64,000 nucleotides of DNA, taken from assembly GCA_021792365.1 (NCBI GenBank), contig JAJYUT010000001.1, positions 744,001 through 808,000 of the forward strand, given 5' to 3'. Source of the stretch: Pseudomonadota bacterium. Its GTDB lineage: Bacteria; Pseudomonadota; Alphaproteobacteria; Dongiales; Dongiaceae. Numbering within the stretch: position 1 is the stretch's first letter; the number at the start of each line of letters is the position of its first letter. A program made the position numbers and the translations under genes. Positions 1-9,300 of the stretch are shown here, piece after piece. Below the pieces are notes generated by a model that was given only the letters and a program-made list of their open reading frames with translations, made no database searches and was not told the origin of the DNA.

Positions 1-28
1 TATCCTGGTGCTCTATGCGGGTGTAAGC

Positions 29-439
29 CTATATCTGAGGTAAGCTTGAGGATTCAGCGCTATCAACAGCGGACATGAATGAAATAGGCTTTCCCTGTAT
101 TTGAAAATATTCGATTTCGCGTTTCACGCCGCGACTGTCCTGCCAGCCGTCAATTGCGAGAACGACAATTCGCGAGCAAACCTTCATGAAGGCCTCATCG
201 AAGCGAACCCAATAGTCCGAACCAAGAGTTCCCGCATCTCCGGCCATGACGACATCTATTGGGTGGGTCATTGTTATCGGACTGTATACTATGTGTCCGC
301 GTCGAATCAGAGTGGCAGCCGCATGTGTCGCGAAGTTGAACCGACTCAGACGAGTCGCAGGGTCTGGATGCGTGTACGGACAAGCCAAATAAACCAGTGG
401 CGTAAAACCGTGAGAGACATCCCTTTCAACCATTGGCAT
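29..439 (-). CDS. DUF1937 family protein (nucleoside deoxyribosyltransferase-like fold)
   Basis: The 136-residue product opens with YLACPYTHPDPATR (from about residue 17) and has a later SPITMTHPI segment, both characteristic of the DUF1937 family. That family resembles nucleoside 2-deoxyribosyltransferases and often lies in prophage or mobile regions. The reaction of DUF1937 proteins is not established, so no substrate is proposed. The start ATG has GAGGA about five bases upstream. Local GC is clearly lower than in the rest of the window, and the same holds for the next gene on this strand, so I infer that the two belong to one acquired patch. Confidence 0.8.
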   Translation of the reverse strand: MPMVERDVSHGFTPLVYLACPYTHPDPATRLSRFNFATHAAATLIRRGHIVYSPITMTHPIDVVMAGDAGTLGSDYWVRFDEAFMKVCSRIVVLAIDGWQDSRGVKREIEYFQIQGKPISFMSAVDSAESSSLPQI

Positions 440-480
440 CGAGTCCTCGATAGAATGTCCGTCTGAGCTTGGCTGTCATT

Positions 481-1242
481 CTAAGTTTGCGCCGTTAGAT
501 GAAATTCAATTCCGCGCAAAAGCCTCCGAATAAACCGAGAGACTAGCGCCTCATCCGGAATGAAATACGTTCCTCCACTTTCTCTGTACTCGTAACGCTT
601 GGAGGCATAATCGAGGCTAAGCAACGGTACTGAGGCTACATCCATCGCAGTGTTGCCAACCAAGCTGGACAAACCGCGGGCCTGAGCTTCACGCAGCAGT
701 TTCGTGAGGTTGTGGCCAAATTTTCTCTTCAGCACGCTGGGTGATACGCCCTTCGACATCAAGAAGGCCTTCAGGCCGAGCTCGATCGATCTGCCCCAGA
801 AAAAGCAGATCTGCACTGGATCATGAGACAACGATTCACTGGTTGTCGCGATTTGATAGAGAGATTTGGCATCCTTGAGAAAGCTTTGCGGTGTACATCC
901 CTGATTGGCCATGATGCCGTTCCTCTCTTGAACTCCTTGGCTTGGGCGAACGATGGTCATTTTGAGTCCGAGCGCATCTACCAGCTTGCAGATCGTCTCA
1001 TAGCGCGGCTTGGAGCAAGGAGCGAGGGTCTTGTAGAGACTTTCGCGACCGAGTCCGCTGCGCTCGGCCATAGATGCGATGCCTCGCACCTTGGCAGCTT
1101 CACTCAGAGCCCTGAGGAACACGTCGGGATTCGGATCTTCCATTGCGGCCTTCAAAGACTCCTCGACGGCTATCTCGCTGTCCAAGAAGTCAGAAGCCGT
1201 GAATCGCTCGACCTTGACCTTGTTAGCTTTCGCTTTGGCCAT
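481..1242 (-). CDS. HigA-type antidote protein fused to a HEPN-like domain
   Basis: The 253-residue protein has two parts. Residues 10-98 match the 'probable addiction module antidote' family: FTASDFLDSE, then a helix-turn-helix region containing SGLGRESLYKTL and ending ALGLKM. Residues 111-253 look like a HEPN-type helical domain (SIELGLKAFLMSKGV, GHNLTKLLREAQARGL). I see no Rx4-6H RNase motif. A usual antidote ends near residue 100 and pairs with a RelE/ParE toxin. No toxin gene lies beside it. At the junction, DNA reading AGGAG and GAGAGGA precedes an in-frame ATG (position 912), so a free 143-residue HEPN protein may also be made. A perfect palindrome upstream (1278-1301) suggests autoregulation. 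The HEPN assignment is by eye only. Confidence 0.75.
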   Translation of the reverse strand: MAKAKANKVKVERFTASDFLDSEIAVEESLKAAMEDPNPDVFLRALSEAAKVRGIASMAERSGLGRESLYKTLAPCSKPRYETICKLVDALGLKMTIVRPSQGVQERNGIMANQGCTPQSFLKDAKSLYQIATTSESLSHDPVQICFFWGRSIELGLKAFLMSKGVSPSVLKRKFGHNLTKLLREAQARGLSSLVGNTAMDVASVPLLSLDYASKRYEYRESGGTYFIPDEALVSRFIRRLLRGIEFHLTAQT

Positions 1243-1277
1243 CTAAACATGATCCTCCGCAGCAGCACCGTTCTCGG

Positions 1278-1301
1278 GTTTGTATCTAACTAGATACAAA
1301 C
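1278..1301. promoter_or_regulatory. Perfect inverted repeat, probable operator of the antidote-HEPN gene
   Basis: Arms GTTTGTATCTA and TAGATACAAAC are perfect 11-bp complements around a 2-base centre. The site lies 36 bases upstream of the antidote start codon at 1242. Antidote proteins with an HTH normally bind such palindromes to repress their own promoter, so this is the expected operator. Binding is inferred from position and symmetry only. Confidence 0.7.
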
Positions 1302-1409
1302 AGTCAAGGAGACGACAATGGGGAAGTAACTTCAGCCCGCAACGAACACTCTTGCGGAAATTCACAGAGACCGATTCTATTGATTGAGACCTGTTGCAGC
1401 TGGCGCCGA

Positions 1410-1916
1410 ATGCAAAGAGCCACGCTTATCGCACTGTTGTTTCTTGTAGGTGAGCCGACTCTGGCCCATGCCGAAAACTGGCGCATCACCACCGCCGGCT
1501 ATGGACCGGTGAAGATCGGCATGAGCGTGGCGGACGCGCAGCGGGCGCTCGGGGCGAAGCTGGTCGCCGAGGGGCCGGTAGACGATCCCGAATGCCACTA
1601 CCTGCGACCCGAGCCGACGGTAGAAGGGCTGTGGTTCATGATCTCCAACGATCGCGTGGTGCGGGTCGAGGTCAACGCGCCGGGGATCGTCACCCGGAGC
1701 GGGCTCGGCGTCGGCGACAGCGAGGAGCGCGTGCAGGAGCTGCTGCCTTCGGCCGAGGTGACGCCGCACAAATACGTCGCGCCCGACGGCAACTACCTGA
1801 CGGTATGGACGCGCGACCGCAAGGCGGCGGTCCGCTTCGAGACTTTGCAGGGCAAGGTGACCTCGTTCTACGCTGGCCAGGTCCCGCAGGTGGAATACGT
1901 GGAAGGCTGCTCCTAG
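1410..1916 (+). CDS. Secreted protein of unknown function
   Basis: From the ATG at 1410 the product has 168 residues. It begins with a signal peptide (MQRATLIALLFLVG, likely cut after AHA), followed by a small globular region with no family I recognise. The stretch YGPVKIGMSVADAQRALG is reminiscent of short periplasmic repeats in which a conserved 'iGMs..ea...LG' unit predicts binding or stability functions, but this is only a resemblance. The frame is also open from a TTG at 1380; I prefer the ATG because the hydrophobic segment then starts near the N-terminus. Neither start has a convincing ribosome-binding site. Confidence 0.6.
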   Translation: MQRATLIALLFLVGEPTLAHAENWRITTAGYGPVKIGMSVADAQRALGAKLVAEGPVDDPECHYLRPEPTVEGLWFMISNDRVVRVEVNAPGIVTRSGLGVGDSEERVQELLPSAEVTPHKYVAPDGNYLTVWTRDRKAAVRFETLQGKVTSFYAGQVPQVEYVEGCS

Positions 1917-2010
1917 CCCCCCTCTTCCCAATCCCTAGCTTCTTTGGTTGTATGACCGGACCGGCACGCACCTGGGCGCGTGCTTGGCCGGAAGCCTCGG
2001 GGGAGGAACA

Positions 2011-2811
2011 ATGAGGGCGGTTCTGATTGGGCTCGGGCTGGCGGTTGCGCTGGCAATTCCGGGCGGCGGCAATGCCGTGGAGAAGTATGTCATCACCCAC
2101 GATGTCTGGGGATGGTATCAGCAATATCTGCGCAACATCGACAACGGCACGAAGCCGGGCGCTTTCGCCATCACCAAGGACGGTCTCGGAGCCTTCTACA
2201 GCTGGTGCCAGGACATACGCTGCGTAGCGGGCACGACCTACAGCCACGATGCGGTGACCCATTGCGAGCGCAGCTCCGGAATGGAGTGCGTGGTGTTCGC
2301 CGTGCGCGACAAGATCAAGGTGGACTACCAGATCTACGGCGCCGGCAGCGCCGGCAGTAGCTCCGTGACCCAGGCTGCCGCTACTCCTCCGCCCGCCCCT
2401 GAGCCGGCCCCCGCGCTGGCACCGGAACCGACCCCTGCTCCAGAGGCCACGACAAAGGCCGCGCCTGCTCCCGCCGTCGTCCCTGCTCCTGTGCCAGCGC
2501 AGCCGAAACCCGCGCTCAAGATCTCCATCACGGCCCGGGTGCAGGAGAGGATCGACGTCTATTTGCGCAACGTCCAATCGGCTGGCCGGGTGTGGGCATT
2601 CGCTGTCTCAAAAGACGGTACGGAGAGTGGGACGGCCAACTGCCCGCCGGCCGGCTCTTTCTCCGGCGGCCGGTCCTGCTGGCCCGCGACGGGATCGACG
2701 GAGGACCTGGTCAAGCGGGAAGCGATCGCCAGGTGCGGCGGCCCGAGCGAATGCATCCTGCTCTACGCCGGCGCGCAGAAGCAGGGCAACATCGAGATCG
2801 TCGCGCCCTAG
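2011..2811 (+). CDS. Secreted protein with two related domains and a Pro/Ala linker
   Basis: GGGAGGA four bases before the ATG at 2011 fixes the start (266 residues); the frame is open to 1948. A signal peptide (MRAVLIGLGLAVALAIPGGG) precedes two similar units, each with a 'FA(I/V)(T/S)KDG' strand and later cysteines (AFAITKDGLGAFYSWC, and AFAVSKDGTESGTANC). A linker of about 55 residues rich in proline, alanine and glutamate separates them. Each unit ends in a Cys followed by a hydrophobic strand (CVVFAV, CILLYAG). The layout resembles DUF4189-type periplasmic proteins, but I cannot assign it securely. Function is unknown. Confidence 0.65.
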   Translation: MRAVLIGLGLAVALAIPGGGNAVEKYVITHDVWGWYQQYLRNIDNGTKPGAFAITKDGLGAFYSWCQDIRCVAGTTYSHDAVTHCERSSGMECVVFAVRDKIKVDYQIYGAGSAGSSSVTQAAATPPPAPEPAPALAPEPTPAPEATTKAAPAPAVVPAPVPAQPKPALKISITARVQERIDVYLRNVQSAGRVWAFAVSKDGTESGTANCPPAGSFSGGRSCWPATGSTEDLVKREAIARCGGPSECILLYAGAQKQGNIEIVAP

Positions 2812-2820
2812 CCCGCGCGC

Positions 2821-3282
2821 TCATTCCGGCGCCATGCCCTTTGCCGCGAGCTCCCTCAGCGCGCCTTCGGTCTTCTCGAGGTGCGCAAGGCCCATGCCGC
2901 GCAGGACGTGCGGCGCCTTGGTGAACTGGATGCTGCGATAGCCGATGATCTCGATCCGGTTGCCCCAGGGGTCGAGGAAGTCGAGGAACGGCCCGGGCAG
3001 CGGCTCGATGCCGTTGGCGTGCAGCGCCGCGCGCACAGTCTCCTTGTCATCCACCACCAGGCCGACATGACGGCCGTCATCGGGTGCGCGGAAATCCCGG
3101 CTCGGCGCCTTCTGCAAGGCGAGGAACTGGTCGCCGAGATCAATGAAGGCGGCGTCCGCCTCGCGTTCGCGCAAGGTGAAGTCGAACAGGCGGCCGTAGA
3201 AATCCAGCGCCTCGTCGATGTCGCCGACGATCAGGGCGACGTGGTTGAAACCGATGGCGCGCGCTTTCTTCTGCTCCGGCAC
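2821..3282 (-). CDS. VOC (glyoxalase/bleomycin-resistance fold) family protein
   Basis: At 153 residues this is one paired beta-alpha-beta-beta-beta module set of the vicinal oxygen chelate superfamily. FNHVALIVGDIDEALDFYGRLF at residues 13-34 is the first module with its metal-ligand His. HVGLVVDD opens the second, and FLDPWGNRIEIIGY carries the terminal Glu ligand. The substrate cannot be read from the sequence; family members include dioxygenases, glyoxalases and resistance proteins. It lies directly downstream of the DUF1127 gene on the same strand and is convergent with the secreted-protein gene ending at 2811. Confidence 0.85.
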   Translation of the reverse strand: MPEQKKARAIGFNHVALIVGDIDEALDFYGRLFDFTLREREADAAFIDLGDQFLALQKAPSRDFRAPDDGRHVGLVVDDKETVRAALHANGIEPLPGPFLDFLDPWGNRIEIIGYRSIQFTKAPHVLRGMGLAHLEKTEGALRELAAKGMAPE

Positions 3283-3340
3283 GGCGATGCTCCAACGATG
3301 CGATTCTCTCGCGCCAGTCTATCGCGATCGGGACAGGCGG

Positions 3341-3574
3341 TCACGCCCGCCAGAACGGGCGCGCCGCGATCTCGTCAATGCGCGAACGATCGAGGCCGAT
3401 GTCGCGCAGCATGTGCTCATCCAGCCGCAGCAGGTCGCGGCGGTCGTGCCGCCGGCGCATCCACGCGCGCCATGTCGCCACGGGCGCGTGCAACAGCACA
3501 CCAAGCCCGCCCGACGCGGCGAATCGCGGTTCCCGATAGGCCGCGAGGTCTTCATAGGTCAAACGTACCGTCAT
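3341..3574 (-). CDS. DUF1127 family small basic protein
   Basis: Starting at the ATG at 3574 (GGAG seven bases upstream) the product is 77 residues. The C-terminal half, RRHDRRDLLRLDEHMLRDIGLDRSRIDEI, is the DUF1127 signature. DUF1127 proteins are small and Arg-rich; in some alphaproteobacteria they bind RNA and affect phosphate or stress metabolism, while here the role is open. The frame extends upstream to 3631, but that extension has no ribosome-binding site and overlaps the probable promoter. A perfect TGTGA-N6-TCACA site lies 43 bases upstream of the start. Confidence 0.8.
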   Translation of the reverse strand: MTVRLTYEDLAAYREPRFAASGGLGVLLHAPVATWRAWMRRRHDRRDLLRLDEHMLRDIGLDRSRIDEIAARPFWRA

Positions 3575-3616
3575 CACGCACTCCACGGAAAGGATGAGCG
3601 TGCGCCGCGTTCCCCT

Positions 3617-3632
3617 TGTGACGACCGTCACA
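3617..3632. promoter_or_regulatory. CRP/FNR-family-like binding site upstream of the DUF1127 gene
   Basis: TGTGACGACCGTCACA is a perfect symmetric match to the classic CRP half-site arrangement TGTGA-N6-TCACA. It ends 43 bases before the DUF1127 start codon at 3574. Which CRP/FNR-family regulator would bind, and whether it activates or represses, cannot be told from the sequence. Confidence 0.5.
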
Positions 3633-3782
3633 CGCGGCGCACCGACCGCGGCAGCGGCCGATGAGCGTCATATCGGGTGCAGCAGGTTAAAGCGCAGTGA
3701 TGGGCTTCACAGGATGGTCTTAACGATTTAATGCCGCGCTTCGGAACGTTTATAGTGCTGCAGGAGTGAATGGAGAGGCCGC

Positions 3783-4184
3783 ATGACCACACGCCAAGCC
3801 TGCTGCAGCTGTGGCCAGTTGCGCGTCACCTGCGACGGTGAGCCGGTGCGCATTTCGATGTGCCACTGCCTGGAGTGCCAGAAGCGCACCGGCAGCCCCT
3901 TCGGCGTGCAGGCGCGTTTCCGGCATGCGCAGGTCACGATCGCAGGCCAGGCGCGGGAATTCACGCGAACCGGCGAGCAGGGCAATCAGGTCATATCGCG
4001 CTTCTGCCCGGAATGCGGCTCGACGCTGTATTGGACATTGTCGGGCGACCCCGACCTCATCGCCGTCGCGCTCGGCAACTTCGCCGATCCGACGCTGCCC
4101 GCACCGCGCTTCTCGTTCCACGAGCGACGGCGTCACGCATGGGTGGTCGTGCCCGACCATCCGGACATGAAGCACGAGTTCTAG
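3783..4184 (+). CDS. GFA family zinc-binding protein
   Basis: The 133-residue protein carries the complete cysteine pattern of the GFA / CENP-V fold (PF04828): CSCGQL near residue 8, CHCLECQKRTGSPF near 27 and CPECGSTLYW near 79. Founding members were described as glutathione-dependent formaldehyde-activating enzymes, but most family members have no proven activity, so only zinc binding is a safe prediction. The start follows GGAGAGG by a few bases. A TATAGT hexamer at 3751-3756 could be its -10 element. It stands alone between a divergent DUF1127 gene and the paralogue cluster. Confidence 0.85.
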   Translation: MTTRQACCSCGQLRVTCDGEPVRISMCHCLECQKRTGSPFGVQARFRHAQVTIAGQAREFTRTGEQGNQVISRFCPECGSTLYWTLSGDPDLIAVALGNFADPTLPAPRFSFHERRRHAWVVVPDHPDMKHEF

Positions 4185-4507
4185 CGGTCGACGGGCGGCG
4201 CCGGCGCCGCGCATCGCTCAACGCGCGGTCGCATTCGTCGCACTGCGTCCGTTCATACGCGGCCTGTTGAGACAAATTTTCTGGAATGGCGACACACGCC
4301 CTTGCAAGCTGTCCGCGCAGATCGCATGCAAGGCCGCAAAGGCGTGACCTGACGACCACTTAGCGGCGCCGAATTCACCTTTCATAAACTATCGATTCAC
4401 CATTTCACGGTAAAAAGGGAGCATCGCGCTTTTCAAGCCATGGCTTCGGCGATATGCTCGTAAAGCGTGAGATTCATTGGATTTTTGTCGTGTTTGATCG
4501 ATTGAGG
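4185..4507. other. Non-coding stretch before the three-paralogue cluster
   Basis: About 320 bases without a supported gene. The last third is AT-richer than its surroundings (TTCATAAACTATCGATT around 4382-4398) and holds two TTCACC words about 25 bases apart, so a promoter for the downstream cluster is likely here, though I cannot place -35/-10 boxes with confidence. AAAAGGGAG near 4412-4420 resembles a ribosome-binding site but has no in-frame start at a usual distance. Confidence 0.4.
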
Positions 4508-5437
4508 ATGGCGACTCTGGGCGGTCAAGCGGAAGAGCGGGAGAAGACCGGCGCTGCGGCGGAGCGGCGCGGCATCGGATTCGGCGCGGCCTCGACGCCG
4601 GCTGGCGCGGCCGGCGGCTTCGGCCGGCGCAAGGCGCCGATCCCGGAGAGCACCGACGGCGTGCCGACGCGCGCCGCCGCGAATGATGGCGGTCCGCGCG
4701 CTCGCGGCGATGACCGCGAGGAGGCGCGCGGCGCGTCCTTCAGCCTGCGGGCCGCGCATGATTCGGCGGGCGACCAGCACGCCGTCCCGCTCGCCAGCGC
4801 GGATCTTTCGAGCGGGCTGCTGGCCTGGCTGCGGGGCGAGTTGCGCCGCGGCAGGAACCCGCAGAACGAGACCGTGCTGTGCGCGCTCGGCGCGCTCGCC
4901 GGCTATGCGGCGCAGCAGGCGATCCGCGAGACGCTGGTGAAGCCGGGCAAGCTCACGCTCGACCAGGCGTTCGTGGTGATCGAGACGCGCTCGGGCGAAG
5001 TGTTCTTCTTCGGCGACCTGCTCAACGAGATCATCGCCGACCGCCACGGCCTGCGCGGCGAAGGCAACGCCTCGATCTGGAAGATCGTCTCCGATGCCGG
5101 CCACGAAGCCGGGGCGATCAATCTGCTCGACGTCACCGATATCATCAAGCATTGCGCGGCGACCGCGGGGCATGAGGATTTCGGCATCCCACGGGTGGCC
5201 GAGGCGCACATGCCGGAGCTGCTGCCGCACGAGACGCTGGGCCGCTTCTGGCACGGCGCGCGGCGCAGGCTGGCGGGAACCGATCCGATGAGCTGGCCGG
5301 TGCATCTGGCGCGCGCCGCGCGCACGCTGATCGTGGAGCTCAGGGATACCGTCAGGCCCGACATCGCGGTCCAGATCGTCATGGAAGCTGCCGTGTCGAT
5401 GTCGAAGGTCGATCCTGTCACCCTTCCGAAAGAGTAG
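4508..5437 (+). CDS. Paralogue 1 of 3: unknown protein with shared C-terminal domain
   Basis: The protein (309 residues from the ATG at 4508; the frame is open from 4454) has a disordered Ala/Gly/Arg-rich N-terminal half that contains FGRRKAPIP. Its C-terminal domain of about 195 residues is also found in the next two genes. Shared blocks are GALAGYAAQQA, ASIWKIV, HCAATAG followed by FGIPR, and a final IVMEAAVSMSKVDP. I do not recognise the domain. It has no signal peptide or membrane segment and no obvious catalytic motif. The stop codon lies four bases before the next start, so the three genes are almost surely one operon. The start is uncertain: neither ATG has a well-spaced ribosome-binding site. 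Confidence 0.7.
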   Translation: MATLGGQAEEREKTGAAAERRGIGFGAASTPAGAAGGFGRRKAPIPESTDGVPTRAAANDGGPRARGDDREEARGASFSLRAAHDSAGDQHAVPLASADLSSGLLAWLRGELRRGRNPQNETVLCALGALAGYAAQQAIRETLVKPGKLTLDQAFVVIETRSGEVFFFGDLLNEIIADRHGLRGEGNASIWKIVSDAGHEAGAINLLDVTDIIKHCAATAGHEDFGIPRVAEAHMPELLPHETLGRFWHGARRRLAGTDPMSWPVHLARAARTLIVELRDTVRPDIAVQIVMEAAVSMSKVDPVTLPKE

Positions 5438-5440
5438 CCC

Positions 5441-6373
5441 ATGCTTGACCGCCTGAAGGCCGCCCGCCCTGCCGAGACCGAAGGTTCCGACCGGACGAGG
5501 CCAGAGACCAAGGCAGAAACCAGGGCAGAGACCGTGGCGGAGACCAAGTTCGGCGACGGCCTGCCGCGCTTCCAGCCGCAGCCCGGCGGCTTCGGCCGGC
5601 GCACGACACCCGTCGGCTCCAATGCCGGAAGCGCCGCGCCGGTTGCGGCGCAGCCGAAAGAGATCCCGGCGGAGCGGGTCAGCAGCCCGCAGCCGCGGTT
5701 CCACCAGCCGGAACCTCCCGCAGCCGCGATCGGCGAGCCGGCCCTGGGCGACATCCCGACCCGCATCGCCGACTGGCTGATGCGCGAGCTCAAGGACGAG
5801 CGCGGCATCCATTGCGAGACCATCCTGACCGCGATCGGCGCGCTCGCCGGCTACGCCGCCCAGCAGGCGCTGTGGGAAGGCATGGTGAAGCCGGGCAAGC
5901 TCGCCATCCGCGAGGCCTTCACGGTGGTCGAGACCAGTTCGGGCGCGACCTATTTCTTCGGCGACGCCCTCGACGCGCTCATCGTCTCGATGGAGCCGAA
6001 GCACCTCTCGATCTGGAAGATCGTCGCCGGCGGCGCGCTCGCCGGCGGCGGCGATCATCTGCCGGAGATGGGCAACCTGCTGCGCCATTGCGCCGCGACC
6101 GTGGGCACGCCGGGCTTCGGCCTGCCGCGCCTGCCCGATGATCACCTGCCCAGCATCATGCCGCGCGCCGCGCTCGACCGGTTCTGGCCGGGCGCGCGCC
6201 TGTTCCTGACGCTGGCGGAACCGCTGCATTGGCCGATCCACATGGCCCATGCCGCGCAGAAGCTGATGCAGATGATGAAGGGCTCGATCGCGCCGGACCT
6301 CGCCGTGCGGATCATCATGGAAGCCGCGGTGCCGATGTCCCGGGTGGATCCAGCAACGGTGCCGAATAACTAG
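5441..6373 (+). CDS. Paralogue 2 of 3: unknown protein with shared C-terminal domain
   Basis: The 310-residue product has the same layout as the gene before it. A disordered N-terminal half contains FGRRTTPVGSNAG (about residues 49-61), and the conserved domain begins near residue 105. The blocks GALAGYAAQQALWEG, LSIWKIV, HCAATVGTPGFGLPRLP and IIMEAAVPMSRVDPATVP align without gaps to genes 1 and 3. Residues 14-36 contain short ETKAETRAETVAE repeats, a small echo of the long charged repeat in gene 3. Start: ATG at 5441, with GAAAGAG nine bases upstream. Function is unknown; co-transcription with both neighbours is inferred from 3- and 5-base gaps. Confidence 0.8.
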   Translation: MLDRLKAARPAETEGSDRTRPETKAETRAETVAETKFGDGLPRFQPQPGGFGRRTTPVGSNAGSAAPVAAQPKEIPAERVSSPQPRFHQPEPPAAAIGEPALGDIPTRIADWLMRELKDERGIHCETILTAIGALAGYAAQQALWEGMVKPGKLAIREAFTVVETSSGATYFFGDALDALIVSMEPKHLSIWKIVAGGALAGGGDHLPEMGNLLRHCAATVGTPGFGLPRLPDDHLPSIMPRAALDRFWPGARLFLTLAEPLHWPIHMAHAAQKLMQMMKGSIAPDLAVRIIMEAAVPMSRVDPATVPNN

Positions 6374-6378
6374 CGCGT

Positions 6379-9300
6379 ATGAAGGGCCAGTCTCCGATGG
6401 CGAAGTCTGACCGCGATGGCCCGACGTTTGGCCGGCGCGAGACGCCGGTCGGCGCCCAGGACGCGGCCTTCGAGGCAGCGCCGCCGCCCAAGAAGCGCAA
6501 GAAGAAAGCCACCGAGGACGACTTCACCAGCCAGCCGATCGAGGAAACGCCCGCCACCAACTGGCGCAAGGCGGCGCCGATCGCGCCCGGCGAAGAGGTG
6601 AGGCTGGTCAAGGTCTACAAGCGCACGACCGATGTCAACGAGCCCAGCACGCGCAAGCAGCCGCCGATCGAAACGCCGCCGGACGAATCCAAGCTGACCT
6701 TCAAGCGCGAGAAGCGCTTCTATTTCGCCGGCGACGACGAGGAGCTGAAGGCCAAGGCGGCAAAGGCCAAGGCGGAGGCCGAGGCCGCAGCGCAGATCGC
6801 GCAGCAGACCGAGGCGCTGCTCGAGGCGGACAACGTCACGCCGTTGTCGCGCAACCAGCCGCACGCGGACGCCGACATGGCGAAGCTGGAAGCGGCGCGG
6901 GCGGAGGCGACGCGGCGCGAGGCGGCGCGTGTCGAGGCGGAGCGGCTGGAGGCGGCCAACCGCGAAGCAGCGGCGCGCGAGGCGGTGAGGCTCGAAGCGG
7001 CCAAGGCGGAAGCGGCCAAGGCGGCGGCGCTGCGGCTGGAAGCCGAGCGCCTGGAGGCGGCCAACCGCGAGCAGGAGCAGCGCGAGCAGGAGCGCCTGGA
7101 CGCGGCGCGCGCGGCCGCGGCCAGGCGAGAGGCCACGCGGCGGGAAGCGGAGAAGCTGGAGATCGCCGCGCGCGAGGCGGCGGCCCGCGAGGCGAAGATC
7201 CTGGAAGCCGCGAAGCGCGAGGCGGAACGGGTCGAAGCGGCGCGGCGCGAGGCCGCCGAGATCGAGCAGAAGCGGCTGGAAGCGGCACGCGCGCTCGCGG
7301 CCGAACGCGAAGCGGCGCGGCTGGAAGCCGAACGACTGGAGGCGGCGGCCCGCGAGGCGGCGCGCATCGAGACGGAGAAGCTGGCGGCCGCCAAGCAGGA
7401 GGCGGCGCGCATCGAGGCGGCGCGGCTGGAGGCGGAGCAGCTGGCGGAAGCCGCGCGCGAGGCGGCGCGCATCGAGACGGAGAAGCTGGCGGCCGCGAAG
7501 CAGGAAACCGCACGCCTGGAAGCCGCCCGCAAGGAAGCGGAGAAGATCGAGGCAGCCGCCCGCGAGGCGGCGCGCCGGGAAGCCGCGAAGCTGGAGGCCG
7601 CGCGCCAGGAGGCCGCGCGCATCGAAGCGGCCCGCCTGGAAGCGGCGCGCCTCGAAGCGCAGAAGCTGGAGGCCGCGAAGGCCGAGGCCGCCAAGCGCGA
7701 AGCCGCGCGGCGCGAGGTCGAGAAGCTGGAAGCCGCCGCGCGGGAAGCGGCCCGGCTGGAGGCCGAGAAGCTCGAGGCGATGAAGCGCGAGGCCGCGCGC
7801 CTGGAGGCGGCGCGGCAGGAGTCCGCCAGGCTCGAAGCCGCGAAGCTGGAGGCGGCCAAGGCCGAGGCGGCAAAGCGCGAAGCCGCGCGGCTGGAAGCCG
7901 AGCAGCTCGAAGCCGCGGCCCGCGAAGCTGCCCGCATCGAGGCGGAGAAGCTGGAATCCGCCCGCCAGGAAGCGGCGCGCCTGGAAGCCGCGCGTCTCGA
8001 GGCGGAGCGGCTGGAAGCCGCGAAGATCAAGGCGGCCCGGGCCCAGGCGGCGAGAAGCGAGGCGGCGCGGCTGGAGGCGGAGCGGCTGGAACACGCCACC
8101 CGCGAAGCCGCGGAACGCGAGTCCGCGCGCCTGGAGGCTGCCAAGGCGGAGGCCGCGAAGCTCGAAGCGCTGAAGGCCGAGGCCGTCAAGCTGGAATCGG
8201 CGCAGCGCGAGGAAGTCAAGCGCGAGGCGGCGCGCCTCGAAGCGGCCATGCAGGAAGCCCAGCGCCAGGAAGCCGAGCACCGCGAGGCCACGAAACGCGA
8301 GGCGGCAAAGCTCGAGGCCGCGCGGGCGGAAGCTGCCCGGCAGAACGAAGCGGCGCGCCAGGAAGCGGAACGGCTGGAAGCCCTCAACCGCGAGAGCGCC
8401 CGGCGCGAGGCGGCGCGCATCGAGGCGGCGAAACGCGAAGCCGTGCGCCTGGAGGCGGAACGGGCCGAAGCCGAACGGCTGGAAGCGGCGCAGGCAGACG
8501 CGGCGCAGCTCGAAGCGGAGCAGCGCGCGGCGGCGCGCCTGGAAGTCGAAAGGCTGCAAACGGAAAGGGAGGAAGCGGAACGGCAGGAGGCGGCAAGGGG
8601 CGAAGCCGACAGGCGCGACTCTGCCAAACTCGGTTCCGCGAAACCCGATTCCGCCACGACCGAGGCGGCCGCGCCCGAATCCATCGAGCCCGAATCCATC
8701 GAGCCCCAATCCATCAAGCCCGCTGCCACGCCGGACACGCCGAGCAAGCCATCCTCGCCGCGCCGGGCGGCGGGCTTCCTGTCGGGCATCGTCAAGACCA
8801 CCGAAGGCGCGCCGCCAGGCGGGCCGCAGATCGGGCCGGACGCTCCGGCCACGCGGCCGGCTGCCGCCAGCGCCGTCGAAAGCCAGCTCAAGAGCAAGTT
8901 CGCGGAGGTGGTGGCGCGCAAGGAGACGCCGAAGCAGCCGGTCGACACGCGCGACCGCATCGCGGCGATCTTCCGCAAGGTGCAGGGCGAAACGACCAAA
9001 CGCGCGGCGCCGGAGCCGCGCGCGCAATCCAGCGCCGAGGCGACCGACCGCATCGCCAGCATCATGCGCAAGGGGCTGCATGGCGGCCCGTCCAAACCCG
9101 CCGCGCACCCGGACGCCAAGGCTGCCGCCAAGCCGACGGAGCCCGTGCTCTCGCCCGCGGCTTCGGCCCCGCAGAGCGTCGCCAGCCTGTTCGAGGCCGC
9201 GCCCGCCGCGCCGGCCCAGACCTACAGCAAGGTGGCGGCGCAGCTCATCGCGTGGCTGAAGGCGGAACTGGCCGACGAGCCGGAGATGAGCCACGTCACG

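Noticed and set aside
481-912. RNase-type Rx4-6H motif in the HEPN-like domain
   Set aside because: The nearest candidate is R-K-F-G-H (three intervening residues), which does not fit the motif, so nuclease activity is not claimed.
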